NCBI GenBank assembly: GCA_040755695.1
Contig: JBFMAK010000002.1
Span: 186,001-250,000, forward strand
Direction of reading: 5' to 3'
Source: Candidatus Diapherotrites archaeon
GTDB lineage: Archaea; Iainarchaeota; Iainarchaeia; Iainarchaeales; 1-14-0-10-31-34
Length of the DNA stretch: 64,000 nt
The notes below the pieces were generated by a model. The model worked only from the letters and a program-made list of their open reading frames with translations. It was not told the origin of the DNA and ran no database searches. The position numbers were made by a program, and so were the translations under genes. This document shows positions 44,057-51,405 of this stretch, piece by piece (position 1 is the stretch's first letter; each line of letters starts with the position of its first letter).

Positions 44057-44944
44057 ATGCTTTTATCTGAAAACAGAATTGGTGAAATAGTTAAATTAAG
44101 AAGAGAGGGCCTTGCGTACAAAAAGATTGCAAGGTATTTGAACCTTAGCAGTGCCACTGTTTATAAGTACGCCAGGAAAATCAAACTTCCCACAGAAAAA
44201 TTGGTCAAATTAATAGAAAATGAAGAATTAAACAAAAAAAGATTTTCAGAAAAATATGCTGTTGAAAAGGAAATAAAGAAACCAGAATTAAATGAAGAGT
44301 TAGCAACTATTTTAGGGCACTTATTTTTTGATGGAAGCGTCCAGAAACCAGTTAACTCAAAGTACAGGATTGATTACACCAACTATTCATTTGGATTAAT
44401 AAGAAATTTCAAGAGATTGATGTTCAAATTGTTTGGATTAAATCCAGCAAAGATAAGAGTTTTTTACAGGAAAACAAAATATTTTGGTGTACAATTTTAC
44501 TCGAAAAAAACTTGGAGCTTCCTTAAACAATATTCTAACTCGTTCAGCACTAAAGAAAATATTGGTGTTCCATTCCAAATTATGAATGCAAACAAAAAAA
44601 TAAAAGCTGCTTTTCTAAAAGCTTTTTGGGATGACGAAGGGGCTATTTGTTATGACGGAGAATTGAGCGCGAGCTCTAAGAGTGAAAAGATGATTAATGA
44701 TTTGATTGAATTGCACAATTCTTTTGAAGTAAGCTGCCGTAAAACAAAATCACACGAAGTTTACTATTTAAGTATACGCAGGAATAAAAACAATTACATT
44801 AACTTTTCTTCTAGAATAGGTTTTACTTTAGGTAAAGTTTCCAGGGGATACAATAAAGGTAAATTTAAAAATAACATATTGACCCAATTTATTAAATCCC
44901 ATAATTGGGCCCGTAGCTCAGTTGGCAGAGCATTGGCCTTTTAG
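44057..44944 (+). CDS. LAGLIDADG endonuclease with N-terminal HTH, running into tRNA-Lys
   Basis: 295 residues. N-terminal HTH (YKKIARYLNLSSATVYKYARK, core residues ARYLNLSSATV). The two LAGLIDADG motifs are ATILGHLFFDGSV and KAAFLKAFWDDEGAI, both with the catalytic-type acidic residue. The last 13 residues (NWARSSVGRALAF) are simply the translated 5' half of tRNA-Lys; the TAG stop spans anticodon base 36, base 37 and the first intron base. It is likely a homing endonuclease, or derivative, linked to tRNA introns. Confidence 0.8.
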   Translation: MLLSENRIGEIVKLRREGLAYKKIARYLNLSSATVYKYARKIKLPTEKLVKLIENEELNKKRFSEKYAVEKEIKKPELNEELATILGHLFFDGSVQKPVNSKYRIDYTNYSFGLIRNFKRLMFKLFGLNPAKIRVFYRKTKYFGVQFYSKKTWSFLKQYSNSFSTKENIGVPFQIMNANKKIKAAFLKAFWDDEGAICYDGELSASSKSEKMINDLIELHNSFEVSCRKTKSHEVYYLSIRRNKNNYINFSSRIGFTLGKVSRGYNKGKFKNNILTQFIKSHNWARSSVGRALAF

Positions 44945-45017
44945 GAAAGGCAAGCATTATTTTTGTTTTCTTTCACATGTAAGCCAAGGGTCCCGGGTTC
45001 GAATCCCGGCGGGCTCG
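44907..45017 (+). tRNA. tRNA-Lys (TTT) with 38-base intron
   Basis: Acceptor GGGCCCG (44907-44913) pairs with CGGGCTC (45010-45016), discriminator G. D-arm GCTC/GAGC, anticodon stem TTGGC/GCCAA, mature loop CTTTTAA with anticodon TTT, T-arm CCGGG TTCGAAT CCCGG. The intron is 44944-44981 at position 37/38 (one-base ambiguity). CCA is not encoded. The endonuclease gene overlaps its first 38 bases. Confidence 0.93.
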
Positions 45018-45027
45018 ATAAATTATA

Positions 45028-45486
45028 ATGAGTGGAAAAATGGAGCAGCAGAAAGGTGTTAGGGTAGGCATTGGCGTAATGATTCTGAAAAACAATAAAG
45101 TGCTTTTGGGTAAAAGGCATCTTGACCCAGAAAAGGCTGACAGCCTGCTGCACGGAGAAGGCACTTGGACAATGCCCGGGGGAAAGCTTGATTTCGGGGA
45201 AAGCTTTGAGGAAGGTGCATATAGGGAAGTCTTGGAAGAAACAGGAATTAAATTGAACAAGAAAAAATTAAGGATTGTAAGCATTACAAACGACAGGGTA
45301 ACAGATGCGCACTTCATAACCATTGGATTGCTTTGTGAAGACTTTTAGGGTGAACCCAAAGTAATGGAGCCAGATGAAATAACTGAATGGAAATGGTTTC
45401 CTTTAAACAATATCCCCAAGCCAATTTTTTTTCCAACTGAAAAGATTTTAAAGAACTATACTGCCAAACAGGTCTACAAGCATTAA
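45028..45486 (+). pseudogene. NUDIX hydrolase interrupted by in-frame TAG
   Basis: The Nudix box is complete (GGKLDFGESFEEGAYREVLEETGI, key residues G-x5-E-x7-REVxEExGI). The frame meets TAG at 45346-45348 after CEDF and then continues 45 codons to TAA 45484-45486 with the expected C-terminus (GEPKVMEPDEITEWKWFPL). One substitution, for example TCG to TAG, would explain it. The upstream part alone (106 residues) keeps the catalytic box. Starts ten bases after tRNA-Lys. Confidence 0.8.
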
Positions 45487-45551
45487 TAAAAAAATTCAAG
45501 GGAAATGTGCTTGCGGCTTCTTTTAAAAAGAGAAAAAATGTTAATTATATA

Positions 45552-46184
45552 ATGAATGAAGAAATTAATGCTTCTGAATGTGAACTTATAGGTGCTATAA
45601 TCGGTGATGGTCACATCCACAAAAAAGGCCCTAAATATTATGTTGGGGTTACGGGCAATATTCAAACAGATAAAAAATATTTTGGTTATCTCTCTAATCT
45701 TATCAAAAAAACATGGAATAAATCTCCACAAATAAGAAAGAGGGCTGGCGGGCTAAGATTAAGATTTTACTCTAAAGAGGTCGTAGAGAGACTTATTAAA
45801 AAATTTAGTTTGCCTTTCAATTTAGGCAAATGTTACAAAGTTAAAATACCTGACGTAATTGCTTCTGATTGGGGGTTGTTGAGGCACACTATTAGGGGAA
45901 TTGCTGATACTGATGGTTCAGTTTTCACTGCAAATAAACCCGGTTCACCAAATTATCCTTCTATTGAAATAACTACAACAAGCAGATTTTTAGCCAGTCA
46001 ATTAAGGAATATTTTGAACAAACAAGGATTTAAAGTGGCAAAAATATGGGGCTACAAATCAAAGGTGTCGCGTTATCCTGCTTATAAAATTCCTTTAAAT
46101 GGCAGGAAAAACCTTGAAAAATGGCTTAAAGAAATAGGTTTTTCAAATCCATATAAACTAAATAAAGCCTTGAATGCCCTTTGA
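45552..46184 (+). CDS. LAGLIDADG homing endonuclease-like protein
   Basis: 210 residues from ATG 45552 (an upstream GTG at 45507 adds 15 less likely residues). Motifs CELIGAIIGDGHI and LRHTIRGIADTDGSV each end in the acidic DG pair, typical of two-motif monomeric LAGLIDADG enzymes, here without an HTH. Downstream regions PAYKIPLNGRKNLEKWLKEIGF close the fold. The stop lies 45 bases before tRNA-Phe, which carries introns. Probably cuts an intron-less tRNA allele; it may instead have become a maturase-like factor. Confidence 0.85.
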   Translation: MNEEINASECELIGAIIGDGHIHKKGPKYYVGVTGNIQTDKKYFGYLSNLIKKTWNKSPQIRKRAGGLRLRFYSKEVVERLIKKFSLPFNLGKCYKVKIPDVIASDWGLLRHTIRGIADTDGSVFTANKPGSPNYPSIEITTTSRFLASQLRNILNKQGFKVAKIWGYKSKVSRYPAYKIPLNGRKNLEKWLKEIGFSNPYKLNKALNAL

Positions 46185-46229
46185 ATAATAAACTTTATAT
46201 TGATTTCACAGCCAATATTTTTATTATAC

Positions 46230-46361
46230 GGGAAGGTAGCTCAGTTCGGGAGAGCACACGATAGACTCAAGTCATTATTTTGGTTTGGTTTATGTGAAGC
46301 TGAAGCTCAGGATTGGGCAGAGACCGTGGTGTCGCGGGTTCAAATCCCGCTCTTCCCACCA
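46230..46361 (+). tRNA. tRNA-Phe (GAA) with two introns
   Basis: Acceptor GGGAAGG (46230-46236) pairs with TCTTCCC (46351-46357), discriminator A, and CCA is encoded (46359-46361). D-arm GCTC/GAGC; T-arm GCGGG TTCAAAT CCCGC; variable loop GTGTC. A single intron gives no loop with T33. Removing 46261-46298 (38 bases, position 30/31) and 46306-46322 (17 bases, position 37/38) leaves CACGG CTGAAGA CCGTG, a perfect stem with anticodon GAA. Confidence 0.85.
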
Positions 46362-46363
46362 TT

Positions 46364-46837
46364 TTATTTTATTTTAATCCAGCCTTCTCTTTCATCAACA
46401 ATTTTTATTCCTAATTCCTTTTCTTTTAATTTTAGATTTTGAATTATTTCTTTTATTGCTTCGTGTTTTACTGCTCTTATCTTAACCCAATTTATGTTTT
46501 TAACGGACTTTGCTTTCTGAATAAAATTTTCTATTATTTTTAGGGCATAGCCTCTACCACGATATTTTTCTGATACATAAACAGAAAAAACATGCAAAGA
46601 ATTGCCGTGCCTTTGAAATGCCGTATGCCCAATTATTTTCCCTTTTATTTCAGCTAAGAGAACATCGTAATTTATGGCTTTCAATTTTTTTATTAAGGTT
46701 GTTTTTGGAAGCTTCATCAAATGCCTTGTTCTTCTTCCAAATTCAGATCTTTTATCAGCGCCTTTTGCAACTTTATAAATATAATTAGAAGTTTTATTTT
46801 TAGGCCTTTTTAAATTTGAGAATAAATAGTACCTCAT
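46364..46837 (-). CDS. GNAT-family N-acetyltransferase
   Basis: 157 residues. The acetyl-CoA loop is VYVSEKYRGRGYALKIIENF (core RGRGYA, Q/R-x-x-G-x-G/A pattern), preceded by the strand LLAEIKGKIIGHTAF. Substrate unknown. It ends two bases beyond the CCA of tRNA-Phe on the opposite strand. AT-rich codons. Confidence 0.8.
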   Translation of the reverse strand: MRYYLFSNLKRPKNKTSNYIYKVAKGADKRSEFGRRTRHLMKLPKTTLIKKLKAINYDVLLAEIKGKIIGHTAFQRHGNSLHVFSVYVSEKYRGRGYALKIIENFIQKAKSVKNINWVKIRAVKHEAIKEIIQNLKLKEKELGIKIVDEREGWIKIK

Positions 46838-46896
46838 ATTTTAAAAAGGCAGATCAGCTTTAAAAATTTTTCTCAACTTATTATGGAAGGGTTAGT

Positions 46897-48180
46897 ATTC
46901 CGAGCACTCTTGTTGTTGGGTCGCAGTGGGGCGACGAAGGAAAAGGGAAGATAATTGACTTTCTTGCAGGGGAAGCTGATTTTGTTGTAAGGTATCAGGG
47001 AGGCAATAATGCTGGTCATACAGTAGTTGTGGAAAGCAAGACATTCAAATTGCACTTGCTTCCTTCAGGTGTAATAAGGAACAAGAGGTCCCTGATTGGG
47101 GCAGGCGTTGTACTGGACCCGAAGGTGATAGTGAAAGAGATTGAGGCCTTAAGGGAACAGGGATTTGAGCCGAACCTGTGCATTGATTTCAGGACGCAAA
47201 TTATAATGCCCTATCATTGCATGATGGATTCAGCAAAGGACTCTTCACTGAAAGAAAAAAAGATTGGTACTACAGGCAGGGGCATTGGGCCGTGCTATGC
47301 AGATAAGGCTTTCAGGTCAGGCATAAGGTTTTCTGACTTGATTGAAGAAAAGAAGCTGAAGGAAACAATTGCAGCAAACTATTTTTTCTACTCTGAGTTT
47401 TTTGGTAAAGTTTTTGGTCAAGAGCTTCCCTTCACTGAAAGCGAGTTGTTTGAAGAATTCAATTCTTTGGGCCAGCAATTAAAGAAATATGCAGGGGATG
47501 TGTCAATTGAAGTTAATAAGGCGCTGAGAGAAAATAAGAATGTTCTGATTGAGGGCGCGCAGGGAACAATGCTTGACAATTCTTTTGGAACTTACCCTTA
47601 TGTTACTGCCTCTCACCCAATAGCAGGAGGAGCCTGCACTGGAATTGGCTTGAGTCCCAAAAAAATTAATAGAATTATTGGGGTTGTGAAAGCTTATACT
47701 ACAAGGGTGGGCGAAGGGCCTTTTCCCACAGAATTATTCGGGGAAAAAGCAGAGCACTTGATAGAGAAAGGGCTTGAGTATGGGACAACGACAGGGAGAC
47801 AGAGAAGGGTTGGATGGATTGATTTGCCCTTGTTGCGTTACAGCTCGAGGCTGAGCGGCTTTGATGAAATAGCAATAACAAAGCTTGATGTATTGAATGG
47901 AATGGAAAAATTAATGGTTGCAGAGTCCTATTCATTTAATGCCGGCAAAATAGAGGAGTTTCCCCCCTATACTGCGATGCTTGAAAAAACAAAACCTAAT
48001 TATGTAGAATTTGAAGGTTTTGTTTTGGGTGAAAAGGAAAAGCTTTCTGCAAGAAAAAAAGGTTTTGTTGGACTGCCTGAGGAAGCAAAAAATTATCTGA
48101 ATTTCATTGAAGAAAAATTGAGTGTTCCAATCAAAATTATTTCTTATGGCTCTGAGAGAAATGATACAATTGTCAGATAA
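46897..48180 (+). CDS. purA: Adenylosuccinate synthetase, apparent ATT start
   Basis: 428 residues if begun at ATT 46897. The family N-terminus follows without gap: (M)PSTLVVGSQWGDEGKGK, with the P-loop GDEGKGK, then VRYQGGNNAGHTVV. Between the stop at 46861-46863 and that point there is no in-frame ATG, GTG, TTG or CTG; the first GTG (47029) would delete the catalytic P-loop. GGAAGGG ends four bases before ATT. Later blocks TTGRQRRVGW and TKLDVLNG are intact. It makes adenylosuccinate from IMP and aspartate with GTP. Confidence 0.9.
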   Translation: MPSTLVVGSQWGDEGKGKIIDFLAGEADFVVRYQGGNNAGHTVVVESKTFKLHLLPSGVIRNKRSLIGAGVVLDPKVIVKEIEALREQGFEPNLCIDFRTQIIMPYHCMMDSAKDSSLKEKKIGTTGRGIGPCYADKAFRSGIRFSDLIEEKKLKETIAANYFFYSEFFGKVFGQELPFTESELFEEFNSLGQQLKKYAGDVSIEVNKALRENKNVLIEGAQGTMLDNSFGTYPYVTASHPIAGGACTGIGLSPKKINRIIGVVKAYTTRVGEGPFPTELFGEKAEHLIEKGLEYGTTTGRQRRVGWIDLPLLRYSSRLSGFDEIAITKLDVLNGMEKLMVAESYSFNAGKIEEFPPYTAMLEKTKPNYVEFEGFVLGEKEKLSARKKGFVGLPEEAKNYLNFIEEKLSVPIKIISYGSERNDTIVR

Positions 48181-48229
48181 AAGGTATTAAAACTCTTTTC
48201 CACATATTTTCTTTATCTTTGGTGGGTTT

Positions 48230-49669
48230 ATGTGTGGCATTATAGGCATTATTTCTGAAAAGGATGTATTGCCTGAACTTTATTTTGGCTTGGTTGGATT
48301 ACAGCACAGGGGCCAGGACAGTGCTGGAATCCTCTCCTACAATGGAACCCTTAAGGTAAAAAAAGAGAAGGGGCTGGTAGAGCAAATTTTTTCTGAAGAT
48401 GACTTAAAAAATTTGAGTGCTAACATTGCAATAGGTCATACAAGGTACCCTACAATTGGCTCTGACTTCAGGACTGACGCGCAGCCTTTCTATTTTTCTT
48501 TCCCCCACAGGATTGGGATTGTTCACAACGGGAACATAACCAATTATTTTGAGTTAAGGAAAGAATTTGATTTAAAGAAGAAGTGCCTGCATTCAACATG
48601 TGATGTTGAGGCAATACTCAACGTGTTTGCAGAAGCCTTGATGTTTATCCCTGACCCTTCAGTTGAAGACATTTTTTCTGCTGTCTCGAAAGTCTTCTCC
48701 AAGGTTAAAGGAGCTTATTCTGTTGTTGCATTGATTGGAGGGAAAGGTCTTTTAGCTTTCAGGGACCCGCACGCAATAAAACCTTTAGTGCTTCTCAAGA
48801 AAAAAAACAAAGAAAATGGTTTTGCTTTTGCTTCGGAGAGCATTGCTTTAACGCCGTGCGGTTTTGAGGTTGAAAGAAATCTCAAGCCAGGCGAGGCAGT
48901 ATTCATTGACAATTTCCTTAAGGTCCATTCAAAGACTCTTTCAAATGAAGAGCCCTCTCACTGCATGTTCGAATGGGTTTATTTTGCAAGGCCTGAATCA
49001 AAACTAGAGAAAAAGGATGTCTATGAGGCAAGAAAGGAATTGGGAAGGGAATTGGCCTCGCTTTGGAAGCTGACAGGAATTGAAGCTGATTTGGTTGTTC
49101 CTGTCCCTGACACTGCAAGGAGTGCTGCGACAATTCTGGCAGAAGAATTAAGGCTTCCCTGCAGGGAAGGCCTGATAAAGAACAGGTATATAGGCAGGAC
49201 ATTCATTATGGGTTCACAGTCAAAAAGGGAGGACAGCGTCAAACTGAAATTAAATCCCATTATTTCAGAAATAAAAGGCAAAAAAATAATCCTTGTTGAT
49301 GACAGCATTGTTCGAGGTACAACCTCAAAAAAAATTGTGGGGCTCCTGAAAGATGCAGGAGCAGAAAGGGTATATTTTCTTTCAACCTGCCCTCCGATAA
49401 AGTGCCCTTGCTTTTACGGAATAGACATGCCTTTAAAATCAGAGCTCATTGCCTCAAACAAGAGTGTTGAAGAAATAAGGAAGTTCATTGAAGCAGATTA
49501 CCTGCTTTACAATACAATCGAAGGCCTTAAGAAGGCAATTGGAACAAAAGAATTATGCTGCGCTTGCCTTAACGGCAATTACCCTGTAAAGGTTTCCCAG
49601 GAAACAATAAAAGAGATAGAGCAGTCAAGAACAAAAGAAAGAGAAAAAATAAAGGAGGCCTCAAAATGA
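48230..49669 (+). CDS. purF: Amidophosphoribosyltransferase
   Basis: 479 residues. It begins MCGIIGI, so Cys2 is the glutaminase nucleophile with no propeptide. GLQHRGQDSAG and HNGNITN are glutaminase blocks; the PRPP site is IILVDDSIVRGTTS. Cysteines in SHCMFEWVYF, TCPPIKCPCFYG and CCACLNG fit an iron-sulfur-cluster type PurF. First step of purine synthesis. The end overlaps purD (ATGA). Confidence 0.95.
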   Translation: MCGIIGIISEKDVLPELYFGLVGLQHRGQDSAGILSYNGTLKVKKEKGLVEQIFSEDDLKNLSANIAIGHTRYPTIGSDFRTDAQPFYFSFPHRIGIVHNGNITNYFELRKEFDLKKKCLHSTCDVEAILNVFAEALMFIPDPSVEDIFSAVSKVFSKVKGAYSVVALIGGKGLLAFRDPHAIKPLVLLKKKNKENGFAFASESIALTPCGFEVERNLKPGEAVFIDNFLKVHSKTLSNEEPSHCMFEWVYFARPESKLEKKDVYEARKELGRELASLWKLTGIEADLVVPVPDTARSAATILAEELRLPCREGLIKNRYIGRTFIMGSQSKREDSVKLKLNPIISEIKGKKIILVDDSIVRGTTSKKIVGLLKDAGAERVYFLSTCPPIKCPCFYGIDMPLKSELIASNKSVEEIRKFIEADYLLYNTIEGLKKAIGTKELCCACLNGNYPVKVSQETIKEIEQSRTKEREKIKEASK

Positions 49670-50937
49670 AGATTATTTTAATTGGATCAGGCGGAAGAGA
49701 ACATGCCCTTGCATGGAAGCTTTCCCAAAGTAGCTCAGCGGAAAGAATTTATTGTTGCCCAGGGAATGGCGGAACAGCAATAGAACAAAAATGCGAAAAT
49801 GTTCAATTAAAAAATTTTAATGAATTGATTTCCTTCTGCAAAGAAAAAAGTGTTGACCTTACTGTTGTGGGCCCTGAACAGCCTTTATCTGAAGGCGTTG
49901 TGAACGAATTCGAAAAAGAAGGCTTGAAGATCTTTGGACCAACAAAAGAGGCAACGCAGATTGAGTCAAGCAAGTCTTTTGCTAAAAGGCTCATGTCAAA
50001 CAAAAGGATTCCCACAGCAGCATTTGATGTCTTTCGCGACTCGGATGAGGCAATAGACTTCATTAACGAGTATCCTTACAAGAGCCTTGTAATAAAGGCA
50101 GACGGCCTTGCAGCAGGAAAAGGCGTAATAGTGTGCAGCTCAAAAAAAGAGGCAATAAAAGCAGTGAAAGACATAATGGAGAAAAAAATTTTCGGCGAAG
50201 CAGGAGAAAAGATTGTAATAGAAGAAGAATTGACAGGAGAGGAAGCTTCAGTGCTTGCCTTCACTGACGGAAAAGACATAAAATTAATGCTTTCGAGCCA
50301 AGACCATAAAAAAATTTTTGACAACGATAAAGGCCCAAACACTGGCGGCATGGGCGCTCATGCTCCTGCGCCAATTGTAGCAGAAAAAATGAAAGAAAAA
50401 TTAATCCGCCAAATTTTCAGGCCAGCAATAGAAGGCCTTAAAGAGGAAGGCATAAAATATAAGGGTGTTCTCTATGCTGGGATCATGATAAGGGAGGGGG
50501 AGTCAATGCTGCTGGAATTCAATGTAAGGTTTGGGGATCCAGAAACCCAGGCGATCCTTCCGTTGCTTGAAACAGACTTGGCTGAAATAATGAATGCGGT
50601 TGTAGAAGAAAGGCTGAATGAAGTAGAATTGAATTGGAGCAATAATTCAGCCTGTTGTGTTGTTCTTTCCTCCAAAGGCTATCCTGAAAGCTATGAGAAA
50701 GGAAAAAAGATTTTAGGTCTTGATTCAGTGCACACAGTTTCTGGAGTGAATGTATTCCATGCAGGCACAAAAATTGAAGAAAAAGAATTCCTCACAAACG
50801 GAGGCAGGGTATTGGGGGTGACAGGGATTGGCTCAGACCTAAAAGAGGCAAGGGAAAAGGCATACCAAGCAATAAAATTGATTGATTTTGATGGAATGCA
50901 TTACAGGACAGACATTGGAGTAAAAGGATTGAGATGA
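49666..50937 (+). CDS. purD: Phosphoribosylamine-glycine ligase
   Basis: 423 residues, ATP-grasp. GSGGREHALAWKL at the N-terminus, VIKADGLAAGKGVIV in the ATP-grasp, GPNTGGMGAHAP and FNVRFGDPETQAILP are diagnostic. Second step of purine synthesis. Overlaps purF by four bases. Confidence 0.95.
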   Translation: MKIILIGSGGREHALAWKLSQSSSAERIYCCPGNGGTAIEQKCENVQLKNFNELISFCKEKSVDLTVVGPEQPLSEGVVNEFEKEGLKIFGPTKEATQIESSKSFAKRLMSNKRIPTAAFDVFRDSDEAIDFINEYPYKSLVIKADGLAAGKGVIVCSSKKEAIKAVKDIMEKKIFGEAGEKIVIEEELTGEEASVLAFTDGKDIKLMLSSQDHKKIFDNDKGPNTGGMGAHAPAPIVAEKMKEKLIRQIFRPAIEGLKEEGIKYKGVLYAGIMIREGESMLLEFNVRFGDPETQAILPLLETDLAEIMNAVVEERLNEVELNWSNNSACCVVLSSKGYPESYEKGKKILGLDSVHTVSGVNVFHAGTKIEEKEFLTNGGRVLGVTGIGSDLKEAREKAYQAIKLIDFDGMHYRTDIGVKGLR

Positions 50938-50944
50938 CAAAAAA

Positions 50945-51394
50945 ATGAAGAAAGAAAAATTGATTGTTTCCTGGGACGAAATTATTCCCTTATGCAAGCA
51001 ATTATCAAAAAAAATCAGGGAGTCAGAATTCAAGCCTGACGTGCTTGTGGGAATGATCAGGGGAGGCCTAATTCCGGTAAGGATTCTTTCAACTGAACTG
51101 AAATGCAATGATGTCTACTGCCTCAGGGCAAAATATTGCCGCAAGGGAAACAAGAGGACAAGGGAGGTAAGAATAATTTTGGGCTTGAACGTAGACCTCA
51201 CAGGAAAAAAAATTTTGTTGGTGGATGAAATAGCAGATTCAGGCGAAACCCTGAAACTAATAAAAGACTACCTGGCTTTTTTTAATCCAAAGGAAATAAA
51301 GACAGCAGTAATCCACTTCAAGCATTCCTCAATAATTGTTCCGGATTATTTTGTTGAAAAAGCAGAGAAATGGGTTCAATATCCCTGGGAGTGA
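50945..51394 (+). CDS. Purine phosphoribosyltransferase-like protein
   Basis: 149 residues. PRPP-binding motif ILLVDEIADSGETLKL, and GMIRGGLIPVRIL as substrate-side loop. The family includes xanthine/guanine/hypoxanthine salvage enzymes (COG2236 type). Between purD and guaA, so purine salvage is likely; the base is not readable. Confidence 0.85.
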   Translation: MKKEKLIVSWDEIIPLCKQLSKKIRESEFKPDVLVGMIRGGLIPVRILSTELKCNDVYCLRAKYCRKGNKRTREVRIILGLNVDLTGKKILLVDEIADSGETLKLIKDYLAFFNPKEIKTAVIHFKHSSIIVPDYFVEKAEKWVQYPWE

Positions 51395-51405
51395 ATTGGT
51401 TATAT

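Noticed and set aside
45346-45348. TAG read as pyrrolysine in the NUDIX gene
   Set aside because: TAG ends other genes normally (36194-36196, 37070-37072), and no pyl genes or insertion context are visible.
46255-46330. Single-intron readings of the second tRNA (anticodons GAC, CAA, TGG, AGA)
   Set aside because: Each leaves an A-C mismatch in the anticodon stem or a loop without T33 or a purine at 37; only the two-intron reading gives a perfect stem and normal loop (GAA).
46200-46442. Plus-strand open frame through tRNA-Phe
   Set aside because: It is a translation of the tRNA and the antisense of the GNAT gene.
47029-48180. purA starting at GTG 47029
   Set aside because: This would remove the P-loop GDEGKGK and the GGNNAGHT region that are intact and in frame upstream.
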